Shown here: piece by piece, positions 1 to 11,918 of the stretch
How the letters are laid out: each line of letters starts with the position of its first letter
How positions within the stretch are numbered: the stretch's first letter is position 1
Source: Takakia lepidozioides
Taxonomy: Eukaryota; Streptophyta; Takakiopsida; Takakiales; Takakiaceae
Assembly (NCBI GenBank): GCA_030704615.1
Contig: CM060731.1
Location: 29,574,001-29,638,000, forward strand
DNA length: 64,000 nt
Direction of reading: 5' to 3'
Made by a program: the position numbers and the translations under genes
The notes under the pieces: model-generated
Databases searched by the model: none
What the model was told of the DNA's origin: nothing
The model's input: the letters and a program-made list of their open reading frames with translations, nothing else

Positions 1-1991
1 AGTATGTCCGGGCATAGTCGAGCGGGGCATGAGCATAGTGATCGGGTACATATGCATGGTAGTAGCCACGGTGGTACTGTGTGGTCGGGTGGCCGTCCCT
101 GGTAGGTGCCTGCATTCATGAGTGAGAACCAACGGGTTTTAGCACGTTTTAGAAAGAGCTTGTGGAGGTGCCAGACTGCTTGGTTATGACGCGTGATATG
201 CAAGCCATGTATAACTGGGTGTGTACATTGGTTGAGGAGATGTGGCCAAGTGTCACGAGCTTGGTGGGTGGTTGCACATAACGGGCAGTATGGAGATGGG
301 AACAAATGTGGCCAGAAGATGTGTTTGCGCTGGTGGCCCATGTATTGGGCATATCGGAATTTGAGCGTTTGTCGGATTTGTGCGTCGGTGGTGGCTTTGG
401 TTAGCCAGAAATGATTGGAGAGTTTATGGTGGAATATTTTGGATTGAGTCCATTTTTGGATGTGTACTTTGATATGGCTGATGGAGGCTGCCGCTTGTTT
501 ATTTGCTTCTCTGGTCAGAGTGGTCAGGAGGTTTCGGATTGGTCTGGGTGCAGGGGGGTCCGGAACGGGGTGTATGAACCAGAAGGGATAGGTGTGGGCA
601 ATGTGAATAGGGTCGTTCAAGGGTTCAACTATGGGTTGGGAGGCGCCGAGTTGGGCGAGTAGGTTTGCTTTTTCATTACCATGGATGCCAGTATGCAAAC
701 GGACTTTGAGTATATGGACTGGGTGGCCTAGGGAGATGGCCCTCTGGACAATAGCGGCAATGAGGTTGCGGTCGGGGTGATGATGATGGGCAGAGGGGTG
801 GGAGATGTGGTTACGAATGAGGAATAGAGAGGTAAGGCTATCGGTGAAGATGTAGTGTGGGGGGGTATCAAGTAGAGAGAGGGCGTCATAAATGGCCATG
901 AGTTCAGCCCGGAGGATAGTGGCAGGGCCAGGGAGCCTGAGGGCAACGCCTTGACTGGTGCCGGCGTGATAGATTCCATACCCTGCGTTGGGTTTAGTGA
1001 GGGATCCGTCGATGTAATGTGAATTGGCCAGTGGGTATTTGGGGATGGTGTTTTGGTGATATATTGCAGGGATTGGGGGTAGAGGTGTTGTTGGCGCGAC
1101 CTGGGAAGGACGTGGTGTCGCAATGTTCCAAGCTTTGTTGGTTTTGATCCGGGACAATGTGGTGGGTGTATGGGTGTGGGAGAGGATGGTTGGATAATGG
1201 ATGGTGGCCTTTATTTTATGAGTGATGGTGAGCAATTGTTCGAGCTGAGAAAAGAAAGATGGCGGTATGGCTGTATGACGGGGGTTTTGGATGTGTAGAA
1301 TCAGGGTTAGGGTGGGTTCCTTGGACCGTTTGAGATATTTGGGAAGAGCAGGGGTGTGAATATACTTAAGCTGGTTTGGGTCAATTGTGACGAGTAGATT
1401 GACCCCTTCTGGGAGTTGTAGAAGAGGGTGAGAGATATTAGGAGTGTTTTGTTGTGTGAGGATGAGGATTGTGGATGCAGTAGGAGAGGAGTGCGCAACA
1501 AGTTTTGCCCATTGAAGAGCTTCGTGGGAAGGAGAACCAGGTGGAGGGTGGGCTAGGCCCTGGCCTTCCCAGGTGTGCTGGGTGGCAGTACCAGTGGCTC
1601 CAAAGATACAGTCTCTGTGGTGCGGGCTAGAGAATGTGGGCAATGCCATAGGGCATGTCAGTGGGTTGGAGTAATATGAGTGAGTAAGCTGGTATGAATT
1701 GATAAGTAGGGAGAGAATATCTTGGGATATAGTATGGTGCGCACACGTTGTTTCCAATTTAGTGAGGGACCGCGGTTTCTTGGGGGGAGTGTCTTTGAGG
1801 TAGCGATCAACCAGCCAATATAATTCAGTAGCAAAGTCTTGTTTCGGGGGTTGTAGCGATTGTGGGGATGAGGTAGTAGTAGAGTATTTCTCCCAGAGCC
1901 ACGTTAGTCTTGTATTGGGATGAGGCCAATGAAGCGGCCATGTTGAGCGTAAATGTTGGAAAGGCGGGGGCCCATGTGGATTAGAGGTTGA
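1..1991 (-). CDS. LINE ORF: PCIF1-like methyltransferase region, RNase H and Cys/His tail (partial)
   Basis: One uninterrupted frame runs from a TGA at 1992-1994 to the window edge, about 660 codons. Around 1500-1760 it reads SNPLTC, then CIFGATGTA, then GLAHPPPG. This follows the order of conserved blocks in PCIF1-type m6Am methyltransferases (ASPLNC, then a YFGS block, then EANPPF), except that the catalytic NPPF is HPPP here. An RNase HI domain follows at about 650-1030: HYIDGSL with the first Asp, RAELMAIYDAL with Glu, IFTDSLTSL with Asp, and HTGIHGNEKANLLA at the end. A tail at 150-290 contains CPLC and WPHLLNQC, like the zinc-binding ends of other LINE polyproteins. The RNase H call is firm. 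The methyltransferase call rests on motif order and needs a profile search. Confidence 0.75.
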
Positions 1992-2025
1992 TCATGCTTG
2001 ACATCTTTGTCAGGATTACATTCAG

Positions 2026-4830
2026 TTATGCAGATGTGCACGTTGGGGCATAGAGTGGTTGGTGTATATATTTGTTATCTTTAGGTTGGGCGGGAGTGGT
2101 GTGTTGTTGGTGCATGTGTGTTAGATAGTTGGTGTTGGTTTGTTTATGGAAGGTGGTGAGGAGGGCAAGATTGTGTTCGGGGTCGCAATCGTCATGTAGG
2201 CCGAAGAGGCCGTCTTCTATCTGCCATGTGTTGTCTGTGGAAGAGTACCCAGCCCATTGACAGTGATAGTATGTATCAATGCAGGTGGCTCCAAAGGCAT
2301 CAATGGACGTTTGGGTTTTAACTCCTAGTATAGCTTCAATGATGTAAGCATTGTTATTGTCGTCGTATTGTGGTGAGGGTGGGGGGGATGGTGCGGTGGT
2401 TAGGGGGGTCTGGGATCCTTGCCTAGTAGGTGAGGGATTGGATGGCGTATGCAAGTGACGGATAGGTTCAGGGTGTTGTGTGTTAGTTACTTGAGAGGGG
2501 AAATCAGATTCTATGTCTGTTTGGGTATTGGTGGCATATGCCGTTTTGAATGTTTGATAGATGGAGGTAGTAGGGATAGAACGGTACTGGGGGAGCAGGT
2601 CTTGAGCCGTATGCGGATAGTAGAGGCATGGGAGGTCACATTGTAGAGTGCAGGCGGTCAAGGGATGGCAGAAGAGGGTACGAAGATGATGTAGGTAGCG
2701 ATTGGTTTTGGTCGTGGCTCGGGAGAATTTAAGAGTGAATTCGCTAGGTTTTAAAAGTCTATGGCCTGTGGCGGTAGTAAGTTGGGTGAGGGTGGTGATG
2801 TGTCGTTCTTTGAAATATGTGAGGATGAGGACCTTTTGTTTGGGATAAGAAATGTCAAATTGTGGTAGAGAAAGGCTTGTAAACCATGCGCGTTCTAAGG
2901 GTGATGAGGTGTTAGGATAGTCAGGCATATCAGTTTGTATGCTAATTTTCATTTGGCGTAGGGTGAGTAGTGTGCGTGCAGTGGGGGAGTGTAGGCAGGC
3001 TTGTGGGTGCAGGGATGATAATGAGTATAGGCCATTGTATTTAGATGCAAGGTATTTGAGAAGTCCCTGATAAATTATACCTAGACGCCCAGGATCGTTG
3101 AGTGCTTCTTTTAATTGGGTGCCTAATGTGCGAGCATATGAGATGATTAATGGGCTCAAACCAATGTCGTAGTGGTCCGTAGGTAGTTGTGTGAGGGCAT
3201 TGGGGGTGCTAGTTGGTAGATCGCATACACGTTTTGTTAGCTGGATAATACTTTTATCAAGTTTTTTGATGTCTGATAAGGAGAAGGGTGCGGCATGGAA
3301 TGGGTATTGAATTTGTGTTTGTAGTACTGATTGAATGATTGATAGTTTTGGTCGAATGACAATTGGGGATTTGAGCAGGGCAATACTTTTGGTAGTGAGT
3401 TTGGTTGATGTAGATTCTTTTTGGATATGCCAAGTAAGGGAGGGAACGAGTTGTATGCCTAAGTAATTGTATGGCTCGTCTGGTCCTAGGAAGGGGAAGG
3501 GTGTGTTTTGGTAGTGTACATAGAGTTTACAATGTGAGGCTATGGCAGTTTTGGTGAGCCGACTATGATGTGTGGCGGCTGTGATGGCGCACTTGTGTAA
3601 GCTGAGTTCCATGCCTGACCATAGGTTGAATCTGAGTAGTTTATTAACTTGTCGGTTGAGGTGTTGTGGTTTATGTGCCAGGATGGCTAGGTCGTCTGCA
3701 TATGCTGCAGCTGAGATGTCACTTGAGGAGGTTTTGTAGTGATAGCCCAGCTTGCCTTGAGCTAGCCATCGAAGTAGGGGTTCTAGGAAGATAATGAATA
3801 GGTAGGGGCTTAAGGTGTCACCCTGGATAGTTCCACGAAGGATGAGGATAGGTGGGGTGGAGCCATAGTATGTGCCAAAGTATTCAGTAGTGCTGTTTGT
3901 GTAGATGTTTCATATTAGTTGGACGGCATCAGTGGGGTACCCAAGATCAAGCATGATAGCAAGTAATCTGGCATGGTCTAGGGAGCCGAAGACATTTTTA
4001 AAATCGATATATAGAAGATAGATGTCTTGCTTTGTAAGTTTAGCATCTTCAAGTGCGGAGAGAAAATATTGTATTTGTCGTGTTGTACTACGTGTAGCTC
4101 GGAATCCTTCTTGGGGGTCACTGAGAATTTGGTGTTGCTTGCCATATCTTGATAGCATTGTGGTGAACATACTGGTGAATAGCTTGTATATGGTGTTGGC
4201 CAGTGTTATGGGTCAGTAATTACTGAAATCTGTAGGATCGCCTTTTTTGAAGAGTAGAATGGTCCGGCTGTGTTTCCAGGAGTGTGGGATTCGTTTTAGT
4301 TTGTAATAGAGTTGAAAAAATTTAAAAAGGAGGTAGTGAAGTTGAGGGTTTAATGCTTGAAATATAGCATTGGGTATAAGATCGGGGCCCGGGGCTTTAG
4401 ATTTTGATAGTTTTTTGAGACATGATTCGTAAAGATCAATTGTGAATAGGTCTATGATGCGATCCGTGGGGGATCCTCTATTGTCAATCTAGAAGCCATC
4501 TATATCATGCCACGGATAGTGTTTAGCTTTACACATGCAATTGGCAGAGTGGAGACGGGGATGTAAGCAGTTTGGAACTGCAGGTGTGTATGTTGAGGAT
4601 GCTTGTGACCATATTTCTTGGTTGATGTCCGCTGGATTGGTTAGCAAGTGGCATTGTCTGTGTTTGAGACAGTCAATGGGTGGGTTGAGGGCAGGGCTAA
4701 AGATGGCTTTGTGAGCTGTTTTGGGGTGGTCGCGTAGCAATTGGTTAAAAGAGGAGACGATTTTTTGTGTGATTGTTGACGGCTTTTTGTTTGGTAATAT
4801 TGTAAGCGGCTTTTTTGGCATCTCTGCCAA
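2026..4830 (-). pseudogene. LINE reverse transcriptase with C-terminal chromodomain
   Basis: A single frame runs from about 4830 to the TAA at 2026 and carries three in-frame stops, at 4489-4491 (TAG), 4213-4215 (TGA) and 3910-3912 (TGA). Reverse transcriptase blocks appear in order: SKAPGPDLIPNAIF, then DPTDFSNY followed by a stop and PITLANTIYKL, QEGFRATRST, YIDFKNVFGSLDH, GTIQGDTLSPYLF and AAAYADDLAIL. The C-terminus, about 2130-2350, is a chromodomain-like segment with YIIEAIL, YYHCQWAGYSSTDNTW and IEDGL. It matches the Y-x-V-E-x-I-L ... W-x-G-Y-x-x-x-x-N-T-W-E pattern of chromodomains. Both TGA codons replace an expected arginine or similar residue. Chromodomains are best known from gypsy-type chromoviruses, so finding one in a LINE is unusual. 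Confidence 0.82.
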
Positions 4831-6241
4831 CTTTGGAGAGAGCAGTTGTCCATTTTGGAATATCTTGGGGATTGACAGGTGGTGGCATTAGTGCTTGACA
4901 CGTTGTTAAGGTATTTAGGCAGGTGATACGTGGATCCGATGTCCAGTTGTTCCCCTGGTGAATGGGGGTAGTGGTGGGTATAATAGCGAGGGCACGCCTC
5001 ATCGTGTGGTATGTGTTAAGATGTGATGTCCATATACGTTTTTGAGTCCGAGTAAGGTAGCCACCATTTTGTTTTGAGCGTGGAGTTTGTGGGATTTCAG
5101 GGGGGGCAGAGCAGGTGACAATCACACTTTTGGTCATTTCTTGTATTGAAGTTGTGAGTATGGTCTCGGCGTCATTCCATGCTTTGTCAGGGGACTGCGC
5201 GAGGTTTGCTTCGGAGAGTATATCAGAGAGTCTTAGCATGCGGTGTAAGGATGTTGGTTGGAAGTGTTTTAGAAAGACGATTATATTATTGTGGGGAAGT
5301 GGGGATAAGATTCTAGATTGCGGCGGTGGAACATGTATGGATGGGATAGGTCGAAAGGGGATGATGGATACTGGGATGGTGACTGAGACGGGATAATGGT
5401 CTGAGTTGCATAAACTATTAATGTGTATATGAGTATGAGGGGATGTCATTTTGTGTCTTGAAGTAGAAACCATCAAGAAGACTGAGGGATGAGTAGTTAA
5501 GTCCACCTTGTCTAGAGTAATGGTGATCGGCCGGTATATAACAGAGGTGGTGTGAGTGAGTGAATTTTGCCCATTTATGGTCAACGGGGAATGAAGGTTT
5601 GTGAACACCATTGTATGTGTGGCCCATGAGGGCAACGTCCCTGTTGAAATCGCCTGCTAGGATGTAGTGCTGGGATTGGTTGGAGGGTTGTGTGAGTATG
5701 TTAGAGATGGTGAGTAGGATATCAGGGATCAGGGGGAGATCTTCGGCATGTGAGGGCATGTACAAGTGGATAAGGATAATGAGAGGGATAGCGGGGAGGT
5801 GTAGCTTGATGATTTGGAGAGAGCAACAGGTATTTTGATCGTGGTGCTAGGGGAATGATGTGTACGAAGGATACCAAAAGCCAGTCCGCCCCAAGTGCGA
5901 TGATATGGCGCGGAGCGTCTAAGTAGGCATTGTACGGCTGTGAAGGAACTGCCATATAGCAAATAGTATGCTGGGAGGAGATTGTTGATGTAGGAGCTGT
6001 TAGGGCCGTGTGTGTTGAGTTTAGTTTCTTGTAATAGAATGATATGCGAGGGTGTAGAGTCCGTTAGATGGATAAGGCTTTGAATGCTAGTAGCAAGTGA
6101 CCCTACATTCCAGGTGAGTATGTTGAGTGCGTGTGCTTGCTGGGAGGAGGGGGCATGTGGGGGACTGTTGGGTCTAGGGGGTGTTGGAGATTCATTGGTG
6201 TGGCTGGGCAAGCAAGGTGTGATGACTGGTGGCAGTATCAT
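4745..6241 (-). pseudogene. LINE APE-type endonuclease, frameshifted
   Basis: Apurinic/apyrimidinic-type endonuclease blocks are spread over three frames. ILTWNVGSLATS and LLQETKLN lie in the frame ending at 5729. YILAGDFNRD lies in the frame covering 5418-5765. SDHYPVSVTI lies in the frame covering 4745-5635. These correspond to the Asn, Glu, Asp-x-Asn and Ser-Asp-His motifs that coordinate metal and nick target DNA in LINEs. At least two frameshifts separate them, so this copy cannot make the enzyme. The C-terminal part leads toward the reverse transcriptase frame. Confidence 0.8.
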
Positions 6242-6983
6242 GGGAGGGGGTTGATATCCAGGGATACTTGGTGTGGAGGGTTGCAGTGAGAATATTTTTG
6301 GAAAGGAATGGGAATTTGTTGGTGAGAGTATCTAGCTCGTGTATGGTAACAGCTGGGTGCGCTAGGTGTTCGCCAAGAATCTTGTGAACTACTCCGGGCT
6401 TGGCTTGTAGTAGGTCAAGGGATTCGTGGAGATTGTGTAGGTAGTGTGGGGGTGCTAGGTATCTGTGAGGTAGTGTGGGTAACTCATGCAGTTGTTGTAG
6501 TAGCAAACGTATGTGTATGTCTGGTTGGGTTCTAAAGTAGTCATTGCATATTGAGGGGATTGGAAAGATGACAATGTTTAGTGAGAGTAGTAGGTGTTGT
6601 GGGGAGTATGTGCAAAGTTTATGGGTGGCAGTGACTAGGGATGGGTGTTCGCAGGTAGGGAGCCCAAAGGTTGCAATTGGGTGCATGGGTTTATGGTTAT
6701 TGGTAGGAGGGTTAGGAAGAAAGGGAGAGAAGTGGTCACTAAGGTGTTGATATGTATGCACGAGCGTGACAGTGTCTGTTTGGAAATATAATTCATATCT
6801 GTCTTTATGATCCTTTGAAAGTTTGTTGATGATGCTAGTGATGGTATAGGGGCCTGGGTTTGGGTGAATGTCGCCGCAGCGAAGTAGTGTAAGCGTTTCA
6901 TAGGCAAGTAGATAGGACGACTTGGGATGGTGGATGGTGAGAGGAGTGTTTGGATGCAAGGGGTCTCTGGTGATATCGTCCAT
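6192..6983 (-). CDS. LINE N-terminal region with 2A-like GDIHPNPGP
   Basis: An open frame of 263 codons starts at an ATG at 6983 and overlaps the endonuclease frame by 50 bases. Near residue 37 it reads LLRCGDIHPNPGP (core at 6849-6875). The NPGP core is the signature of 2A peptides, where the ribosome skips one peptide bond. The same position, just ahead of or within the N-terminus, is used by 2A-like sequences in several animal and algal LINEs. The strict consensus is D-V/I-E-x-NPGP, and His replaces Glu here, so activity is uncertain. The remainder is rich in His, Pro, Thr and Leu and has no domain I recognise. Confidence 0.6.
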   Translation of the reverse strand: MDDITRDPLHPNTPLTIHHPKSSYLLAYETLTLLRCGDIHPNPGPYTITSIINKLSKDHKDRYELYFQTDTVTLVHTYQHLSDHFSPFLPNPPTNNHKPMHPIATFGLPTCEHPSLVTATHKLCTYSPQHLLLSLNIVIFPIPSICNDYFRTQPDIHIRLLLQQLHELPTLPHRYLAPPHYLHNLHESLDLLQAKPGVVHKILGEHLAHPAVTIHELDTLTNKFPFLSKNILTATLHTKYPWISTPSHDTATSHHTLLAQPHQ

Positions 6984-7200
6984 GTGGGCAGTGGGTTATA
7001 AGTTGGATTTTGAGAGGGTGAGGGGTGGGGGTGCGTGGGGAGTTGTGGAGAAAGTGTATGAGGGGGGTAGAGTTGGTGTTAGCATAGTGGGTACTAGTGG
7101 AGCTAGTTGCTTGTGTGTGTGTGGGGGAAGGTATTGCATGTGGGTTACCATGTCTGGGGGTCATGAAGGAGGTTTGTTGTACATGAGCTCTCATGATGGG

Positions 7201-8039
7201 GGTAAAAAATTAATATGGGTGTATGGTGAACACCCTTGCCTCTCAGTGATCAAGTATCATTTGTTCCTGCAGTATGAGGGCACGGGTATCAGCAACCAGG
7301 ACGGCAGCGATGGAACAACTAAGGCAATGATGGAGGAACAGATGTTGGAATCAATTCTAAGTCTGCAACTCCTTGGGGTACATGGTACTGTTCCTGGTAC
7401 ATTGGAAACTGAGCAAGGAGAACTCAGGGTGGTGAATTCAAATCCTGAGGATGAAGAAGGAGGGACAGAGCAAAGCAACTGCCCAAGGTTGAACCTATCT
7501 GAGCAGGAAATAACTATGAAAAAAAAAGGGACAACGTGGACGTTGTCACTTAAAAAAAGTGAGCCACACCACATATGTAGTGTGAATATGTGGTTATTTT
7601 GCAGCTGTTCGATGGGCTAAGTACTTAAGATTTTACAACATTTAAGTAGTTGGATGAATAGCAATGATGGATGAATTATGACTCATTGGATGAAGACATC
7701 CATCCGCCAAACATCCATGTGCCCTAGATCGGAGGGATTGATGTCAATGTTGTTGTTGCTATATTACCTGAAAGCTTGCTCATGTATCTTCTGCCGTTTT
7801 CGGGCTGGATGGCAATTGAAGGTGGGTGACCAAGTCCAACTAAACCAGTGTATGCATCTTCTGCTCAGGCATTTGGAAGTCTACTTAGACTTTGCAGCTT
7901 TGTGCATTTTTGTAACAGCACCGGATTAGATTATGGAACGGATCTCTGAACATTAAGTCACGTTGTATTTGAATCGATGTTCCAATTTCAAATGTGCTTT
8001 TATGTTTCAATGGTGTTTTCGTATGCTTTCAATGGTGCT
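7201..8039. other. No gene recognised
   Basis: This stretch follows the LINE 5' end. Short open frames exist on both strands, but none has a recognisable domain or consistent coding character. A duplication-like phrase built on 'catgtatcttctgcc' and 'tatgcatcttctgctc' occurs at about 7780-7870. Around 7990-8060 there are imperfect repeats of 'atggtgttttcgt'. Confidence 0.4.
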
Positions 8040-8728
8040 TTCGTGTTTCAATGCTACGGTCATGTACACGACTACCTCCCATCCACAGAGCCTCCGCCAC
8101 GTGCCACTTTCACCCCTCGTATTCGCCCATACTCGTGCCACGTGCAGTATCCAGAGTGCACCATGGAAGTCATATGTTCCAGTCATAACGATCACCCCAC
8201 CCCCACCCTACATAATTTGACTCCATGTGTGGACCTGGGATTAAACGTCCGAAGTCATATATGTCAGTCACGAAAGACCCTCCCGCTCCATATTGTCATG
8301 CCACGTGTCATGTCCAGTCTAATCCACGTGTTGTCTTGGGGTTAATCTGTAGAAGTCACCCTGTCATGCCACGTGTCGTTCCCGATATTCTCCATGTGCT
8401 GTCCTGGGGTTAATCCGCGGAAGTCGTATATGCCAGTCGTGAAGACCCTGTCGCCTTCCCTTTGATGTGACACGTGACATATCCCTTTCGTTCCACGTGA
8501 AGCTGACATGGATTTGCAGTCATTTACTACGGTCTTATCAATGACTATGATTAGGCGTCCATGTTGCCACGTCAACAGTGAGCTCCACAACTGGCTGATA
8601 CGACTCTATGGCGCTTACGACTCATTTGTCACAACTGACTGGGTTTATCTGACTGGGCAGTCATGCAGTCATAAAAGGCTGATACGACTGGAAAATAGCA
8701 GACGTAAAAGCCGGGATCTGTTGTAGTG
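8040..8728. mobile_element. CACTA-type non-autonomous element, right end only
   Basis: The segment ends at 8728 in a sequence whose reverse complement begins CACTACAACAG and continues into GGCTTTTACGTCTGC. This is the same kind of terminus as the element at 30100-30851 (CACTACAAGAAA ... GCTTTTATGAC). Inside are repeated subterminal motifs: 'agtcatatatg/tcagtc', 'gccacgtgtc' at least four times, and 'ggggttaatc'. No left terminus could be found, so the element is truncated or its left end has diverged. It encodes nothing recognisable. Confidence 0.55.
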
Positions 8729-11004
8729 ATTGTATAATTGAGTTTTCACATGTTGGATTCGAAGAAGCGATACATACATATAATTCGAGAAACATGGGCC
8801 CACCTCCAAAAGACTTTATTGGTTACATCGGCTTTAGCCAGAGTCCGCTATCTCTCTCACACACACACAAACATGGTGGAAGCGCACTTGCAACGGTAAC
8901 TAAATTTATGCCAAGAGTTTTTGGAGACAAAACACCTAGTACGACACCACAATATGATGGAATGTTAAGATTTATTATTATTATAACAATAATATTAAGA
9001 TGTATATTAAGCAAGAATCTTTCGTCTTCCGTTCTATTTTGCTACAAAGATATCCCAAAGATTTAGAGTACAATGTCCCATACATAAGATAATTTTCTAG
9101 CATAAGTCTAGAGAGTGTAGTAGAATTTGAGAGAGAAAGAACAAATATGATACACTCATCTGTGCATACTAAACTAATAATAACAATTGCTTTAAGTTTT
9201 GATTGTTTGCATGAGACTTTAAGAAGAAAAAAATTGTGTAATCTTATCAAATGTTATATTACTGGCAAAATCGTACTTTTTTTTTTTTTAAATGATGAAA
9301 TTTGAAATTGTTGGTTTTCCTACAATCATTGTGGTAGATACTTAACCCGTAATTTCCTACGCAACCCATTTCGGGTCGTGCAGTTTGGAGGAACCATCCT
9401 AACTTTTGCAGATGACATTCATTCCTTTTGGGCATTCATAGTGCATGTGGTGGCACACGTGTTCCAATTGCTTGCATATCGTTTGGAGCAGGCATGCGAC
9501 CTCCACATTTTTCTAAAGGGACAGGGGTCAGAAATTTGTTGGGTGGAGGGGAGTTGATTGGAAAGTTGAAACACTTCATTGGGCCACATCCGTCCCCCAA
9601 AACTGCAAGGGTGTGTACGCTGCACACATCCATATCTCGTGCGATGTGTACTTTAGCTCCTACTTAGGGCAAGTTTCAAAGTTGTGGGTAAAGGATAGTC
9701 TGACCCTTTTGTTTGTTGCTTGAAGTGTCTACTGGAGTAACCCATTCTCTGGCCAGTGACTTCAATCTATTTGAATTTTGATTTTTTTCGATAGATCCTA
9801 ACAAAATTGATTGTACCTACTGCTTATGGGTATGTGCAATATGGTTTTTAGGATGGCATGTTTTGGACGAAAGCTTCAGGTCTGATTGTGCTTCTTAGGG
9901 ATGGTAATTATGTCAACCCTCACCAGAACACATGCAAAGCAGCATAAAATGTTGGTTTGATGAGAAATTTGGCATACACTTAGCCTTTGTACCATACATT
10001 ATGAAAGTTTGGGATACCCTTTTGGAAAATTCAAAAACATCCCTCAACATGCTTGGTCAACGCAAATAAACACTTTTTCCAAACCAAACAAAACAAAACA
10101 AAATGCTAAAAAAAAACACTATAATCTCTCAAATTCAACGGTGAATTTTCCTAAAATTTGGAGAGATGGTGTAGAGGCCAGGTAGGTATGTACGTGTATG
10201 GTCAATTTTTGTGAATGAATGTTGGTAGGTGGGCAGTCCCACCTTTCTTCTAAGGGGTAGTAGTTTTTGGGAGTGACAAAACGTACATGGTGAGAAGTTA
10301 AGGGTTAAACTTGGTCATAACATTGTGTTTTGAACTAAATGCATGGCGTTATTTTTATCATATATTAGCAAGTAAAAAAATCCGGTGAAGCTAATTTCAG
10401 GCTATTATGACCTGCCAACCTTTTTGTCCTAGTTGATGGTTGTTCAATAAAACAAAAACAAAAACAAACTTTCTATATATGTAATAAGTCCAATAGTATA
10501 CAATAATAGTTTATTGAGAGTATATATCTCGTCTTCTCCCATCCCATCTATTGTTATTGTCTCTTCATTTGCTTTGAGAAACAAAAGACCTCATTCACTT
10601 GAGATTTTGCCCCGAAAGCATGGAGCGCCTCAATGGAATTATATGGATATTGGTTGTGGTAGCTTTTGTCATTGCACTCCACATCGAGTATGCCACGGCT
10701 ATCAAAGTCCGATCTACCTCTAGACGGAGTCTCATTACATGTCCTGCCTCGAAGTAGATTCAACACCAAGATGAGGTGCTTATTGCTCACAAAGGAGACC
10801 CAATATACACAAATATGATTATCCCTATTGAATGTAAAGTAGATGATCCTCCTGAAACTTGCAACTGTTGAGAATGCAACAATCAGAATAATATTTCCTA
10901 GATCGGACTTGTGCCGAATCATGGTTTCAACAAGTGTATTTCTCAAATTTTAGAGCATGCAATTATATTCAATAATTAGTTTATGCATGAGTAACAAAGT
11001 TTGA
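8729..11004. other. Non-coding, AT-rich; no gene recognised
   Basis: AT-rich sequence with simple runs (poly-T near 9270, 'aaacaaaacaaaa' near 10085) and no long coding frame that I can assign. The open frames near 9420-9670 and 10510-10950 lack recognisable motifs and occur on both strands at once, which suggests chance. Confidence 0.4.
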
Positions 11005-11400
11005 TTGATAGCTTACAAAGTACAACCAACTCAGCTTATATGGGGTTTCTCACCTCTTCACGCATGTTATAAGAATTTTATTAAAAAAATTGTTAATTTT
11101 TATTTGCAAGTCTCTCGTGATGGCAGTCGAGTATTTAGTGACCACTGTCATATCTATGAAGTTTGGAACACATGCATGGGAAAGGTGTTAGTGGGCTCGA
11201 GTGTTCTTCATTTATTAAGTGTCTATAGTCATGCATACTTCCCTGCAATATAATTTTCCTTTCTCAGCCCATCTTTGTGGGTTCTAACTAGGATGACATA
11301 CTGTAGGCGGATGTTTTGTTCAAGAAACAGGGGCAACTGTTTAGCAATACATGTGGCAAATTGGAAAACATCAAACATAGAGAATTCCATCTTAGATCCA
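11005..11400 (+). pseudogene. Possible copia reverse transcriptase/RNase H relic
   Basis: Conceptual translation in mixed frames gives LYGVSHLFTHVI or GFSPLHACYKNF near 11035-11080, reminiscent of the copia block SLYGLKQSPRAWYKNF. Near 11300-11370 it gives ADVLFKKQGQLFSNTCGKL, reminiscent of the copia C-terminal ADILTKxL ... KLG. The order and spacing are roughly those of a collapsed copia 3' end. Similarity is weak and the frames are broken, so this is a tentative call. Confidence 0.3.
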
Positions 11401-11918
11401 ATTGAATTGAGGTATTGGGATACAATTGAATAAGAATCATGTCAAATAAGGTATATTTTGTGCAGAATAAATGACTAATAACGTAATTAAGGCTTCACGG
11501 CCAATACAATTTAAAAAAGATTATACTAAAAACCAATTAAGTGGCAACATGTTCTTTACGAATAACCACTTTGGATGTATCATGTGATACGCGTCAACAG
11601 CTGCAATTCCAGAACACGGTCGACTATCAAAATATTGCAAATCCATCTACATATATTGCCTTGCCTTCACAGCGCATCAAATCCTAATACTTCACCCAAA
11701 GAGGCCTTGAAGCTTCAGCTTCAAAAACAAAGATTAAACAAAATTTTCATACGGAGAGACAAAGTACTCCCGATGCCAGAGCTCTACAAAAACAGAGAAT
11801 CATCCTCAGAGCTATCAAGTAATGTCAACATCAAGAACTACTACACAAGGAAATAAATCAAGACAGAATAAGACTTAGAAGGTTTAAATCACCCAGCCTA
11901 CATCATGAATGATAATGA

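Larger units (their letters stand above)
1..7200 (-). mobile_element. LINE (non-LTR retrotransposon), 3' end outside the window
   Basis: This is a minus-strand non-LTR retrotransposon. Reading from right to left it has an N-terminal region with a 2A-like motif, an APE-type endonuclease, a reverse transcriptase with YADD, a chromodomain, a PCIF1-like methyltransferase region, an RNase H and a cysteine/histidine-rich tail. The coding strand is C- and A-rich, so the plus strand shown is G/T-rich, unlike the flanking DNA. The 5' half is broken by frameshifts and stops, while the last 2 kb are open. No poly-A tail or target duplication is visible because the element leaves the window at base 1. 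The right limit near 7.2 kb is set only by the end of coding similarity. Confidence 0.88.

Noticed and set aside
728-1123. Separate Pro/Ser/Thr-rich protein on the minus strand
   Set aside because: It is an out-of-frame reading of the RNase H domain, whose own frame is open and carries the catalytic residues.
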